Assembly (NCBI RefSeq): GCF_010731675.1
Contig: NZ_AP022584.1
Span: forward strand, 3,906,001-3,970,000
Direction: 5' to 3'
Length of the DNA stretch: 64,000 nucleotides
DNA from: Mycobacterium marseillense
GTDB taxonomy: Bacteria; Actinomycetota; Actinomycetes; Mycobacteriales; Mycobacteriaceae
Shown: one piece after another, positions 16,328-28,542 of the stretch
Position numbering within the stretch: position 1 is the stretch's first letter
Layout of the letters: the number at the start of each line of letters is the position of its first letter
The notes under the pieces: generated by a model
Told to the model about the DNA's origin: nothing
Database searches by the model: none
Seen by the model: only the letters and a program-made list of their open reading frames with translations
Translations under genes and position numbers: made by a program

Positions 16328-17881
16328 ATGATGCAGCTCAGTGAATTGTCGGCAGGGACACCCGCCAGTACTGTCGCCGGGCATGGAGGGGTCGCGTCAC
16401 TTCTTGCAGCGGGGGCCGCTGCGGCGCCGCCTGCGCGACTGATGTCGGCCTACGACGATCTCCTGGCCACCGTCAAGTCCGTCCGGGATCGCACCGGCGA
16501 TCCCAACGCGTGGCAGACGGGGTTGGCTCCGACCGAAGTCTCCGCTGTCATCACGCCGACCACGCGCACCGACCAACTCGAGGCGATCGCGCGCAAGATC
16601 CGCCGACAGCACGCGGACGTGTTCGGGGCCGCGCCGGCGAGCGGCCCGTCCACGGGGCGACCGCCCGAAGGAACCGCGACACCCCCGGATCGGGAATCGG
16701 GCGCGGCGGCGGACGCGATCGCCAGCGCGGAAGCCGCTCTGGCACAGCAGAACTCGGCGAGCTCGCAATTGGACATGCAGGTGGTGTCGGCCATCCTGAA
16801 CGCGCACCTGAGCGCGGTCGACGGCAGGGAAGCGCTCACCAAGTTGCAACACGAAACCGAAGCGGCGGTCCGGATCAGATCCGACCTCGACACTCCGGCG
16901 GGAGCGCGCGATTTCCAACGCTTTCTCATCGGCAAGCTCAGAGACATTCGAGCGGTGGTCCTGAACGCCAGCCTGGACGACACGTCGAAGTCGGCGCTGA
17001 TGGCCGCCTGGACGTCGCTCTACGACGCGTCCAAGAATGAACCGGACCGGCCGGGCGAGCACGCGCCGGCGGCCGCCGTTGCCGAGTCGCCCGCGGGCAG
17101 TGTGGCCGATGAGAGCGACGCCGAATGGGATCCGCTGCTGGACTCGCTGGTGGCCGACGATGACGCACCGTGGCCCGACGATGATCCGGTGGCGGGTGCC
17201 CCGATCGCCCCGGCGACGGAAACTCCGATGGCGCCCCCGATGCCCAACTTCGGTGGCGGGCCCCTTCCGGGGCTGGGCGCCATGCCCGCCCCCACGGCGG
17301 GATGGGAAACGCCAGGCGGCCTTCCCTTTTCGCGCGGCGAGAAAGACGACCCGGCGCTGCAGGATTTGGCCGACGACGAACTACCGGATGTCCAAGAGGA
17401 AGACCCGAGCGCGCTCGACAGTCCGGACAGCCCCGACGGGCAGGACGACGACCCGCAAAGCGTTGCGTCCGATGCGCCTTCGGCCGGCCCGACGCCGGTG
17501 ACCCTGCCCGACGGCGAAACCGTGACCGCCGCCAGCCCACAGTTGGCGGCGGCGATCCAGGCCGCCGTGGGCGGTACGCCGATCGCGGAAGCCTTCCAAC
17601 ACCAGGGAATGACCATCCCCCCACCGGGGACGGCGGTCGCCAACCCGATCGATGCCCTACAGCTAGGCCCAGGCGACATCGGCATGTTCACGGACCGGCA
17701 CGCTCTTGCCCTGGGCCCTGATAAGGCGCTTCTCGATGGCCAAATTCAGCACATCGCCACCGTGAGCGGACCGAGCTTTCTAGGCTGGGAGCATCCGCCG
17801 GCGGCGGCCGCGGCTGCGACCACGCCGACCAAGCCTGAACCACCGACACCTACCCGGCCGGCGACCTCGTCGACCACCTGA
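16328..17881 (+). CDS. Rv0026-like protein with DUF4226-like domain and DUF4226-independent C domain
   Basis: About 517 residues (448 recalled for Rv0026). The N-terminal third is helical with a copy of the Rv0025 domain (TPAGARDFQRFLIGKLRDI). An acidic, Pro/Asp-rich linker (about 235-390) leads to a compact domain: LPDGETVTAASPQLAAAIQA, GTPIAEAFQHQGMTIPPPG, PGDIGMFTDRHALALG, similar to the tail region of some ESX-linked mycobacterial proteins. I prefer the ATG at 16328; a TTG at 16307 would overlap the previous stop. Function unknown. Confidence 0.85.
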   Translation: MMQLSELSAGTPASTVAGHGGVASLLAAGAAAAPPARLMSAYDDLLATVKSVRDRTGDPNAWQTGLAPTEVSAVITPTTRTDQLEAIARKIRRQHADVFGAAPASGPSTGRPPEGTATPPDRESGAAADAIASAEAALAQQNSASSQLDMQVVSAILNAHLSAVDGREALTKLQHETEAAVRIRSDLDTPAGARDFQRFLIGKLRDIRAVVLNASLDDTSKSALMAAWTSLYDASKNEPDRPGEHAPAAAVAESPAGSVADESDAEWDPLLDSLVADDDAPWPDDDPVAGAPIAPATETPMAPPMPNFGGGPLPGLGAMPAPTAGWETPGGLPFSRGEKDDPALQDLADDELPDVQEEDPSALDSPDSPDGQDDDPQSVASDAPSAGPTPVTLPDGETVTAASPQLAAAIQAAVGGTPIAEAFQHQGMTIPPPGTAVANPIDALQLGPGDIGMFTDRHALALGPDKALLDGQIQHIATVSGPSFLGWEHPPAAAAAATTPTKPEPPTPTRPATSSTT

Positions 17882-17931
17882 GAAAAATGAACTCGCCGGC
17901 ACGTACGGCGGTCGTCAACAGGAGACAGCGG

Positions 17932-18249
17932 ATGGCAGATTCGATACATGTGGTGCCCGCGCACTTACGCCAGGCCGCCGCGCACCATCAGGACACGTCG
18001 GAGTATTTGCGCACCGTTCCGTCGTCGCACGCCGCGATCCAGGAGAGCCTCGATTCGCTCGGGCCGATCTTCAGTGAGCTTCGCGATGCCGGCCGCGAGC
18101 TGCTTGAGCTGCGACGCCAGTGTTATGAGCAACAGGCCTCCGACCACGCCGATCTGGCCGACCAATTGACCGTATCGGCGACGATGTGGGAACAGCACGA
18201 GCAGGAGGCTGCACGCAAGTTCGGCGACGTCGTCGACCGCGGTCGATGA
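17932..18249 (+). CDS. EspC-family ESX-associated protein (Rv0027-like)
   Basis: A 105-residue helical protein of the EspC/DUF2580 group: IHVVPAHLRQAAAHHQDTSE, LRDAGRELLELRRQ, ATMWEQHEQEA. Members adopt a WXG100-like helical hairpin and are type VII secretion substrates or their partners. Length equals Rv0027. The ATG at 17932 has an AGGAGACAGCGG ribosome site. It overlaps the next gene as ATGA. No ESX core gene lies in this window. Confidence 0.88.
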   Translation: MADSIHVVPAHLRQAAAHHQDTSEYLRTVPSSHAAIQESLDSLGPIFSELRDAGRELLELRRQCYEQQASDHADLADQLTVSATMWEQHEQEAARKFGDVVDRGR

Positions 18250-18557
18250 CCGACGCGAATCCCGCTTTCGACACCGTTCACCCGAGTGGGCACATTCTGG
18301 TCCGCTCTTGCCGCGGCGGATATATGCACAGCGTCGCGCTGAGCGAGGAGGCGATGGAAACCGACGCCGAGACGCTGGCGCAGGGCATCGTGCTCACCGC
18401 CGACGTGTCGTGCCTCAAGGCGTTGCTGGAAATCCGCGACGAGATCGTCGCGGCCGGCCACACACCGTCCGCTGAAGTTCCTACCCCGCGCGACCTCGAT
18501 GCCGCCATTGAGAAGTTGCTGGCGCACAAACTGCGCCGCCGCAACGGCGGACGCTAG
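18246..18557 (+). CDS. DUF2694 protein (Rv0028-like)
   Basis: A 103-residue protein starting by ATGA overlap at the end of the EspC-like gene. The pattern HPSGHILVRSCRGGYMHSVAL and LAQGIVLTADVSCLKALLEIR is typical of the mycobacterial DUF2694 group, which is found next to EspC-like genes. It ends in a basic tail LRRRNGGR. Likely a dedicated partner of the EspC-like protein; no enzymatic motif. Confidence 0.85.
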   Translation: MTDANPAFDTVHPSGHILVRSCRGGYMHSVALSEEAMETDAETLAQGIVLTADVSCLKALLEIRDEIVAAGHTPSAEVPTPRDLDAAIEKLLAHKLRRRNGGR

Positions 18558-18590
18558 CCGGCCTGCACGGACCTGATATGTGACGCCGGG

Positions 18591-18734
18591 CTAACGCAGC
18601 CACGGCTTGGCCGCGCTGGGATCGGGAGCGATTTCCGTGGGCGGCTCTACGGGATTGGGGCCGAACAACTCTCGCGCGCGGGCGAGGAGGGCACGCACCT
18701 CGTCGAGTTGCTGCTGCAGTGCAGATTCAGCCAT
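18591..18734 (-). CDS. Small 47-residue protein antisense to the cassette
   Basis: A short minus-strand frame lies in the 260-base gap between the DUF2694 gene and the next plus-strand gene. It encodes 47 residues: a helical start MAESALQQQLDEVRALLARA, then a Pro-rich tail ending AAKPWLR. Codon use has the strong third-position GC of real mycobacterial genes and the frame fills the gap almost exactly. Short proteins of this style accompany ESX-linked genes. It is below usual size cut-offs and easily missed. Confidence 0.6.
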   Translation of the reverse strand: MAESALQQQLDEVRALLARARELFGPNPVEPPTEIAPDPSAAKPWLR

Positions 18735-18816
18735 GTCCCCACGCTACCCAGGCGTTTGCGGGCGCACAATTCACTGACCGCACAAGTCGACCGCCCGCTG
18801 CCGGTAGGCTTAGCTA

Positions 18817-20508
18817 GTGGCGATCTTCGGCCGGATGACGGCGCGTCAGCGCCTCCGGAGAGCTACCCGGGAATCCCTGGCGATTCCGGCTTTCAGCTCT
18901 CCCATCGACTGCACCCCGTGGGTGACAGGCGGGCTGTGGCCTGCCGAATTGTCGACGGTCACTGCCGAAACCGCCACTCTCGCAGAGTATCTCAAGGCCG
19001 ATCTGCAACGAATCGCCAACGGCGCCAACGATCAACTCAAGATGCTCAAGCGGGCCGGAATGACCGACCCGGCCCGGCAGGCGGCCGAGGCTCGAATCAT
19101 CGAGGAAGCCCGCGGCCGTGCGGTGCGCCGGGTCGAATCCACGATCCGCTACCTGCATACGGTGCAACGCGGCGCGCAGTCCCCCGCGGCGCCCCCACCG
19201 GCCCTCGGGCCATCCGGAACGGACCTGGAAAAGACGCAGGTGCTACCGGCGGTCCGCGAGGTCGACGACGACGCCGAGCCGCCCCAGCCGCCGCCGAGAT
19301 GGCGTCGCCGCCCGGTCGAACCGGACGAACCGGTCGAGCCGGGCGAACCGCAGGCGGCCGAGCAGGAGGCCACCCACGCTGAAGAGCCGACCGGGCCCGC
19401 CGATGTGTCGCCTCTCGAGGCGACGCAAGTCATTCCGGTGGTCACGGAGGAGGCGGAGCCGGTCGTCGAGGCACCGGTCGAGCGCGCCCCTGATCCGGCG
19501 CAGGAACCCGTCGCGAGCGGCCGGCACCATGCGGTCCTGGAGGAGCCGGCTGGTGACGACGAGCCGGTGGCGCCCGAGCCGGAAGCCGCCCCCGATGAGG
19601 AAGAGCCGGTCGGGGTCGCCGATGTGTCGCCTCTCGAGGAGACGCAGGTGATTCCGGTGATCACGGAGGAGGCGGAGCCCGTCATCGAGGCGCCGGTCGA
19701 CAGCGCGCCAGAGCCCGAGCCCGTCGCGCCCGTCGACAGGGGGCGCCACCACGCCCCGGTAGAGGAGCCGGCGGCCGCCGGCGGCGACGAGCCGGCCGTC
19801 ATTGACCAGGAAGCCCCCGTCGAGTCGACCGAAGCCGTCGCAGCGGCGCCAAAGCCCATCGAAAAGCCCGCCACCCCAACGAAATTCGACAACGAACGGT
19901 TGAACCGGCTGCTCGAGTTTGTGGTCCGGCAAGAGCCGCGGCTGAATTGGGCGATCGGGGATCGCGCCGACGGGACCACGGTCTTGGTCACCGACCTTGC
20001 CCACGGGTGGATCCCGTCGGGCATCAGCCTTCCCGCGGGCGTGCGGCTGCTGGAGCCTGAGCGACGCAGTGGCAGGGTCGCCGCGCTGATCGGCGACACG
20101 GCGCGCGTCGTCACTTACGCTCCCGGTGATTCGCTGCGCCGCTCGGCCGACTTCGCCGCGACGCGAGCGTCGGTGGAGCCGCGCCAGCTGCCGGCGATCG
20201 ATGACCTGGCACGGGTGCTCAGCCAGGTCACCCGGGCGCGCGCGGAGCTGCCCAAGATCGTGACCCGGCTGGCCGACGCCGCGGCCGCGGGCACCTTCAT
20301 CGTCGATCAGGAGGTCGACGTGCTGCGCGTGCATCTCGACACGGCCCGGTATCAGCTGTTGGTTCAGTATCCGAACGTCAATCCGGCGCTGCTGCTCAAG
20401 TGCCTGTTGATGGCCGCCACCGAAGGCATTGCCAGCGGAGACACCGTGTCGGCGAACTACCACCTCGCCTGGTTCCACAAGCTCGCCGTGCCGACCTCCG
20501 GCCATTGA
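18817..20508 (+). CDS. Rv0029-like protein (DUF5631/DUF5632 type) with expanded acidic repeats
   Basis: A 563-residue protein (365 recalled for Rv0029). N-terminal region about 1-125 (DCTPWVTGGLWPAELSTVTA, RRVESTIRYLHTVQRG) and C-terminal region about 350-563 (LLEFVVRQEPRLNWAIGDRA, WIPSGISLPAGVRLLEPERR, GDTVSANYHLAWFHKLAV) are conserved. Between them lies an acidic Glu/Pro linker with two 73-residue tandem copies. Similar two-domain proteins are linked to type VII secretion genes. No signal peptide. Start ATG at 18817. Confidence 0.88.
   Translation: MAIFGRMTARQRLRRATRESLAIPAFSSPIDCTPWVTGGLWPAELSTVTAETATLAEYLKADLQRIANGANDQLKMLKRAGMTDPARQAAEARIIEEARGRAVRRVESTIRYLHTVQRGAQSPAAPPPALGPSGTDLEKTQVLPAVREVDDDAEPPQPPPRWRRRPVEPDEPVEPGEPQAAEQEATHAEEPTGPADVSPLEATQVIPVVTEEAEPVVEAPVERAPDPAQEPVASGRHHAVLEEPAGDDEPVAPEPEAAPDEEEPVGVADVSPLEETQVIPVITEEAEPVIEAPVDSAPEPEPVAPVDRGRHHAPVEEPAAAGGDEPAVIDQEAPVESTEAVAAAPKPIEKPATPTKFDNERLNRLLEFVVRQEPRLNWAIGDRADGTTVLVTDLAHGWIPSGISLPAGVRLLEPERRSGRVAALIGDTARVVTYAPGDSLRRSADFAATRASVEPRQLPAIDDLARVLSQVTRARAELPKIVTRLADAAAAGTFIVDQEVDVLRVHLDTARYQLLVQYPNVNPALLLKCLLMAATEGIASGDTVSANYHLAWFHKLAVPTSGH
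19399..19806 (+). repeat. Two 219-bp tandem coding repeats
   Basis: The stretches from 19399 and 19618 both begin GCCGATGTGTCGCCTCTCGA and run in parallel with few changes (ADVSPLEATQVIPV and ADVSPLEETQVIPV, then EAEPV, GRHHA, EEPA landmarks). The period is 219 bases, in frame, adding 73 residues per copy to the acidic linker. Confidence 0.85.
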
Positions 20509-20884
20509 GCCGACAACCGCCGCGTATGAATTGACGCTGGTCGGAGGGCTCGACGATACTGTCCTGGTGTCGGGTTCGGGCAGTCGCGCGAATCTCAGCG
20601 ATAAGGATCTGGTCGAGTCGGTTCTTCGGGAACTGAGCGAAGCGGCCGATAAATGGGAAGCCCTGGTGGCGCAGGCCGAGGCGGTCACCTACAGCGTCGA
20701 TCTGGGCGACGTGTACGCCGTGACGAATTCCGACGGTCGACTGATCAAGCTGACTTTGCATCCCGGCGTGATGGCCGGGTACGGCCACGGCGAGTTGGCC
20801 GACAGGCTGAACCTGGCGATCACGGCGCTGCGCGAAGAGGCCGAGGCGGAGAACCGGGCGAGTTACGGCGGTCCCCTGCACTGA
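20504..20884 (+). CDS. Rv0030-like protein (DUF2710 type)
   Basis: About 126 residues with YELTLVGGLDDTVLVSG, SDKDLVESVLRELSEAADKW, and a C-terminal LTLHPGVMAGYGHGELADRL followed by a helix; the layout recalls YbaB/EbfC-like and EspG-associated proteins, and the group is DUF2710 from memory. The start is uncertain: the conserved region lacks an in-frame ATG or GTG; the options are an ATT overlapping the previous stop (20504), a TTG at 20429 inside the previous gene, or a TTG at 20531. Last gene of the cassette. Confidence 0.75.
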   Translation: MEPTTAAYELTLVGGLDDTVLVSGSGSRANLSDKDLVESVLRELSEAADKWEALVAQAEAVTYSVDLGDVYAVTNSDGRLIKLTLHPGVMAGYGHGELADRLNLAITALREEAEAENRASYGGPLH

Positions 20885-20960
20885 CGGCGGTGACGTCCTC
20901 ATCGCGTGGGTGGGGATTGGGCAAGAAGATGTGCGCGGACAGCGGGCTACCGTCGCGGGC

Positions 20961-21734
20961 TCACCGCCCGGGGCCGGGCGGTCCCGCGAAAGCCTGCGCG
21001 ATTTCCAACCAGCGCTGCGCCTCGGCGCCCTGGGCCGTGATGTCGAGGCTGCTCAACGGGCGCCGTTGAGTGACAAGGAAGCAGAAATCCTCCGCCGAGC
21101 CGCTGACCCGCTGCTCAGCCTCCGGGGGTCCCCACGACCAGGTGTCACCGCCGGGTCCGCTCAGCTCGACCAGGAACGGCTCGGCTGGGGGCGCCAGATT
21201 GTTGACGGCAAAGGCGAAATCGCGGGTGCGCACCCCGAGGTGAGCGATCGACCGTAGCCGGTCGGTCGCGGGCCGCGTGACGCCCAGGGCGTCGGCGACG
21301 TCGAGACCGTGCGCCCACGTCTCCATCAGCCGCGCCGTGGCCATCGATGCCGCACTCATCGGTGGCCCGAACCACGGGAGTTTGCGACCGGCGGCGACCC
21401 CGAGCAGCTCCTCGTGCAACCGGCGGCGGGTGGCGCGCCAGTCGGCGAGCAGCTGGGCCGGCGCCAGCGCCGCGAGTTCTTCGGCGCCCTCATCGACGAA
21501 GCCCGTCGGGTCGGCGGCCGCACCGGCCAGCACTTCGGCGAAGCCGGGCTCGTCGGTCACCGCGATCAGGGCAACCCGGTCGGTCCACAGCAGGTGCCCG
21601 ATCTGGTGCGCGATGGTCCAGCCGGGTGCGGGCGTCGGGTCGGCCCAGCGCTCGGGCGGCAACGGTGCGACCAGGGCGTCGAGCGCATCGCTTTCGGCGC
21701 GCAGGTCCTCGACCATGGGTGTGGGACCGGTCAT
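20961..21734 (-). CDS. TIGR03084-family metal-binding protein (MDMPI type)
   Basis: A 257-residue protein with an N-terminal DinB/MDMPI helical bundle ([37 protein letters not shown]) and a C-terminal small domain ([20 protein letters not shown]). The conserved histidines fit the metal site of mycothiol-dependent maleylpyruvate isomerases. Matches Rv0036c. Convergent with the Rv0030-like gene and just downstream of the MFS gene on the same strand. Substrate not known. Confidence 0.9.
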   Translation of the reverse strand: MTGPTPMVEDLRAESDALDALVAPLPPERWADPTPAPGWTIAHQIGHLLWTDRVALIAVTDEPGFAEVLAGAAADPTGFVDEGAEELAALAPAQLLADWRATRRRLHEELLGVAAGRKLPWFGPPMSAASMATARLMETWAHGLDVADALGVTRPATDRLRSIAHLGVRTRDFAFAVNNLAPPAEPFLVELSGPGGDTWSWGPPEAEQRVSGSAEDFCFLVTQRRPLSSLDITAQGAEAQRWLEIAQAFAGPPGPGR

Positions 21735-21772
21735 CGCTTCCCTCCCCGGCGTGCTGCGATCACGTCGCCACC

Positions 21773-23059
21773 TTAGCGATCATTCGCCGGCTCGCTGCGG
21801 CGCCCGACGAAGCTGTGCACCGCCAGGCCGACTAGGTAGAGCACCGAGCCGAACAGCGCGAACGCGGGTGCGTGTCCATCGTCGGGGATCAACATCCCGG
21901 CCACGGTGATCGCGACGATGAACGCCACCCAGAACAGCGCATCCTGCACGGCGAACACGTGTCCGCGCAGCGCGTCATCCACATCCATCTGGATGGCTGT
22001 GTCCGCGCAAAGCTTGACCACCTGACCCGTCACGCCGAGCAAAAAGCCGCACGCCACCATGACCGGGACCAGCAGCTGGGCGCCGGCGACCTCGATGATC
22101 GCCGAGGCCGCCAACGCCCCGTTGGCCGTGGCATAACGCCCCCAGCGACGGATCGCGGGCGGGGTCAGCAGGTTGGCCAAAAAGGCGCCCAAGCCCGCCG
22201 CGCCGAAGAACAGCAGCGCGGTGCCGAACCCCCCACCGTCCGCATCGGGCATGTGATGGACCAGCAGCAGGACCAGCAGCGAGTTGATGCCGACCACCAT
22301 CCGGTGCGAGGCCAGGCCGGACAGCGTGGCGCCGACGGTCGGGCGCTGCGCCACCGTGCGCGCGCCGTGCAGCCAGCCGGTGACTACCGCGTAGAGGACC
22401 GGTCCGTGGATTGCGCGCCGGGTGTCGTCGGGGCCCAGCACGCGCGCACCGAACCGCCAGGACAGCAGCAACGCCATCGATACGGGAATCGCGGTGATGA
22501 AGACGATCGCCGAGGCGCCCTTGTCGCTGGCGCCGAAGATGAACCGCGGCACGAGCATGAAGTTTGCGCCGACGAACGCCGCGATGGCCCCGATGGCGGT
22601 GGCCACCGAGTTCATCGTCACCACCTGCTCGCGCGGCACCACGTGCGGCAGCGACGCTGAGAGCCCGGACCCGACGAATCGGGCTAAGCCGTTGGCGAAC
22701 AACGCGCCCAGCAGCAGCGGCAGGTCGCCGGCCCGGACCGCCAGAATCGTGCCGATGGCGGCGATCAGGATCAACCGGCCCGCGTTGGCCCCGACGAGGA
22801 CGAGCCGGCGGTCCCAGCGATCCATCAGTGCCCCAGCGAACGGTCCCAGCAGCGAGTAGGGCAAGAACAGGACCGTGAAGGCGCGCGCGATGGAAAGCGG
22901 GTCAGCAGCTCGATCCGGGTTGAACAGGAGCGCTCCGGCCAGCGCCGCCTGAAACAGGCCGTCACCGAACTGGCTCGCCATGCGCACCTGCAGCAGCCGC
23001 CAAAAATCTGGCAAACCGCGCACCGACCGCCAGATTTCGACGGGTGCGCTGGACTGCAT
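21773..23059 (-). CDS. MFS transporter (Rv0037c-like)
   Basis: About 428 residues with 10-12 hydrophobic helices and the MFS loop signature [19 protein letters not shown] after the second helix ([14 protein letters not shown]). Sequence follows Rv0037c, a putative macrolide/efflux-type MFS. The first conserved residues are [16 protein letters not shown]; the ATG at 23059 is used here, but a GTG five codons upstream or a start at 23158 is possible. Divergent from the AlgH-family gene with a short gap. Confidence 0.9.
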   Translation of the reverse strand: MQSSAPVEIWRSVRGLPDFWRLLQVRMASQFGDGLFQAALAGALLFNPDRAADPLSIARAFTVLFLPYSLLGPFAGALMDRWDRRLVLVGANAGRLILIAAIGTILAVRAGDLPLLLGALFANGLARFVGSGLSASLPHVVPREQVVTMNSVATAIGAIAAFVGANFMLVPRFIFGASDKGASAIVFITAIPVSMALLLSWRFGARVLGPDDTRRAIHGPVLYAVVTGWLHGARTVAQRPTVGATLSGLASHRMVVGINSLLVLLLVHHMPDADGGGFGTALLFFGAAGLGAFLANLLTPPAIRRWGRYATANGALAASAIIEVAGAQLLVPVMVACGFLLGVTGQVVKLCADTAIQMDVDDALRGHVFAVQDALFWVAFIVAITVAGMLIPDDGHAPAFALFGSVLYLVGLAVHSFVGRRSEPANDR

Positions 23060-23204
23060 CCGGGTTGGGATCACCGAAACCGACTTCCGCAATTGGGGCT
23101 GGCAAGCTCGCGCGCTCAGAGCTGTCCCAACAACAGTACAAATCGCCGCGTCCCGCACCTTCGATTGCCCTGGGCCACGATGGGCCAGATGCGATGATGG
23201 TGGG

Positions 23205-23810
23205 GTGCCGCCGCCGGAGGACCCAGAGGACTATGTCGCACCCGCCGCGCAACGGGTGCGTGCGGGCACTTTGCTGCTCGCCAACACCGACCTTCTGGAA
23301 CCGACGTTTCGGCGCAGCGTGATCTACATCGTCGAGCACAACGATGGCGGCACGTTGGGTGTGGTGCTCAACCGCGCCAGCGAAACCGCGGTGTACAACG
23401 TGCTGCCCCAGTGGACCGACCTATCGGCGAAGCCGAAGACGATGTTCATCGGTGGCCCGGTGAAGCGTGACGCCGCGCTGTGCCTGGCGACGTTGCGCGT
23501 CGGCGCCGATCCGCAAGACGTGCCGGGCTTGCGGCATGTGGACGGCCGGGTGGTGATGGTCGATTTGGACGCCGACCCCGACGCGATCGCACCACTGGTG
23601 GAGGGCGTGCGGATTTTCGCCGGGTACTCCGGCTGGACCATTGGTCAGCTCGAAGGCGAGATCGAACGCGACGACTGGATTGTCTTGTCCGCCTTGCCAT
23701 CCGACGTTCTCGTCGGGCCGAGGTCAGATTTGTGGGGCCACGTTCTGCGCCGGCAGCCGCTGCCGCTTTCGCTGCTCGCGACCCACCCGATCGACATCAG
23801 CCGAAACTAG
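23205..23810 (+). CDS. YqgE/AlgH-family protein (Rv0038-like)
   Basis: A 201-residue YqgE/AlgH protein, nearly collinear with Rv0038 (202 aa). The conserved blocks are [74 protein letters not shown] and [14 protein letters not shown]. Family function is unknown, although the protein is widespread. The GTG at 23205 gives the family length; frames further upstream overlap the MFS gene. Confidence 0.93.
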   Translation: MPPPEDPEDYVAPAAQRVRAGTLLLANTDLLEPTFRRSVIYIVEHNDGGTLGVVLNRASETAVYNVLPQWTDLSAKPKTMFIGGPVKRDAALCLATLRVGADPQDVPGLRHVDGRVVMVDLDADPDAIAPLVEGVRIFAGYSGWTIGQLEGEIERDDWIVLSALPSDVLVGPRSDLWGHVLRRQPLPLSLLATHPIDISRN

Positions 23811-23828
23811 CGCTCCCCCAGCTCAAAG

Positions 23829-24170
23829 TCAGTGGCACGACTGCGTGCAGCCGGCGCAGCTGCCCGCGCAGGCGGGCGCCGCTTCTTCCTGACGCAGCGC
23901 GAAACGCGCGCTCTGCCAGGAGCCCGCGGCCAGCGTTCCGAGCGCGCCCGCGACACACACGATCAGCACCACCAGTGCGGTGTGCGGGACCGCGGCCAGC
24001 GCCACCACGCCACCGGCGCCCAGCATCACCGCGGCCGCCAACTGGGTGGGCGCCATGGCGCGCAGCGCCAGCGCCGTGGCGCCGAAATTCCGATTGTGCG
24101 CAAGCGACCAGGTGCCGAACCCCGCTGAGGCCACCGACGCACACATGCACAGCACGCCCGCAATCAGCAT
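23829..24170 (-). CDS. Small membrane protein with cysteine-rich tail (Rv0039c-like)
   Basis: A 113-residue protein with three to four hydrophobic helices (LIAGVLCMCASVASAGFGTW; LAAAVMLGAGGVVALAAV; ALVVLIVCVAGALGTLAA) and a short C-terminal tail CAGSCAGCTQSCH that could bind metal. Position and size match Rv0039c (115 aa). Convergent with the AlgH gene, downstream of mtc28 on the same strand. No function known. Confidence 0.85.
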   Translation of the reverse strand: MLIAGVLCMCASVASAGFGTWSLAHNRNFGATALALRAMAPTQLAAAVMLGAGGVVALAAVPHTALVVLIVCVAGALGTLAAGSWQSARFALRQEEAAPACAGSCAGCTQSCH

Positions 24171-24237
24171 GGGCTCACAATACGAGCCGGGTTGCCGGCC
24201 CGCTCATCCGGCTCTGCGGGTGTGGCGGCCGCCGGAC

Positions 24238-25443
24238 TCAGTGCTGCAGGAACGAGAAGTTCGGCAGCGGCGGCAGGCCCGGCACCATGGCCAGCAGGCT
24301 GGGCGTGTGCTGCTGGTTGGGTACCGGCGTCTGCGCGGGGAGCCGGGCCGGGGCCGCGGGAGTCGTCTGCGCGAGCGGCACCAACGGAGCCGTCGCGGGT
24401 GCCGGGACGACAGGAGCGGTCGGAGCAACCGGAGCAACCGGAGCGACGGGGGCAGCAGGGGCAACCGGAGCGGCCGGGGCGGCTGGAGCGACCGGGGCGG
24501 CCGGGCCAGCCGGAGCGGTGGCGGGGACCGGAGCGGCCGGCGGCTGGGCGGGCCGCCCGACCGGAGATGCGGCGGGCGCTTGGGCCGGTGCCGGAGCGGG
24601 CGCGCCCGGGGCGGCGACCCGGAAGCCGTTGATGATCGCGTCTGTGGCCGGTGCGTCGGCGACGCTGACCGCGCGATCGGTGGTCACCGCGAGCGAGACG
24701 AGGTACTTGTCGGGACCCGACGTGGCGATGACGTGGCGCCGCGACGTGTTCAGCGTCATGTCCCCGTCGCGGTAGGTGCCCTCGACGATCGATGACGGGA
24801 AGCCCCCGAAATCGGCCATCGAGGCGTTGGTGGGCTGCCACGCCAGCAGCTTCTGGCTGTCGACGTAGCCGTGCGTGATCGCCTCTTTCGGATCGAAATC
24901 GCCGACCAGCTTGTACACCACCACCTGGGCATTCGAGGAATAGATGCTGCTACCGCGCCGATCGGCGATGACCGCGAACGCATCCGGCACGTTCGGGTCG
25001 GGCACCTGGGTCCAGCGGGCCGGCACCGGCAAGGTGATGTCGAGCGCCTTGAAGTTCTGCGGCTTTTGCGCCTCGAGCTTGACACCCTTCGACTGCAGGA
25101 ATTCACGGATCGTGCCGGAGGTCGCGGGAATGGGTGCCGGGGCGGGAGCCGGCGCCGGCGCGGCAGCCGGAGCGGCCGCGGCGGGCGTCGCCGCCCCCGG
25201 GGTCCCGGCGGTGGCCGACGGCGCGAGGGGAGTGGCCGCCTGGGGCGCGGCGAGGTATCTGCTCGGAGGCACCAGCTCGGGCCCGAGGTTCTGTGGCGCC
25301 TGCGCGGGGACGGCGGGAACCGGGACCGGCGCAGGAGGCAACGGTTCCGCCGATGCCGTGCCGCTCGCAACAACCGCCAAACCCATCAGGCCGGCGACCA
25401 TGCCGCCGAGAAGTGCCCGGTGGACGGGGACGATGTCAATCAT
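24238..25443 (-). CDS. mtc28: Mtc28, proline-rich secreted antigen (LpqN-like)
   Basis: A 401-residue secreted protein. Signal peptide about residues 1-32 ([19 protein letters not shown], cleavage after ASA). Pro/Ala-rich segments flank a folded Lpp-LpqN domain (about 110-275: [25 protein letters not shown]-like strand, [20 protein letters not shown]). The tail (about 280-385) is an Ala-Pro-Val repeat, longer than in the 310-residue M. tuberculosis protein. There is no lipobox cysteine, so it is released. First gene upstream of the Rv0039c homologue, divergent from leuS. Confidence 0.93.
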   Translation of the reverse strand: MIDIVPVHRALLGGMVAGLMGLAVVASGTASAEPLPPAPVPVPAVPAQAPQNLGPELVPPSRYLAAPQAATPLAPSATAGTPGAATPAAAAPAAAPAPAPAPAPIPATSGTIREFLQSKGVKLEAQKPQNFKALDITLPVPARWTQVPDPNVPDAFAVIADRRGSSIYSSNAQVVVYKLVGDFDPKEAITHGYVDSQKLLAWQPTNASMADFGGFPSSIVEGTYRDGDMTLNTSRRHVIATSGPDKYLVSLAVTTDRAVSVADAPATDAIINGFRVAAPGAPAPAPAQAPAASPVGRPAQPPAAPVPATAPAGPAAPVAPAAPAAPVAPAAPVAPVAPVAPTAPVVPAPATAPLVPLAQTTPAAPARLPAQTPVPNQQHTPSLLAMVPGLPPLPNFSFLQH

Positions 25444-25627
25444 CTGCGTCGGTCCTTCCCATGGCTCAACTACCAGAAGCCGTCGATAGTGGCTGACTGT
25501 AACTAGAGGTCAAAGGCGGTGAACAGGCTCGAAATACACCTGGGATGAACCCCTGATCGGCGCGCAACGGAACCGAGACCAACCTGTGGCCGGCGAACCG
25601 CCGTGTCGGCCCTTATACCCTGTTCAG

Positions 25628-28537
<2,910 letters not shown>

Positions 28538-28542
28538 CGCCG

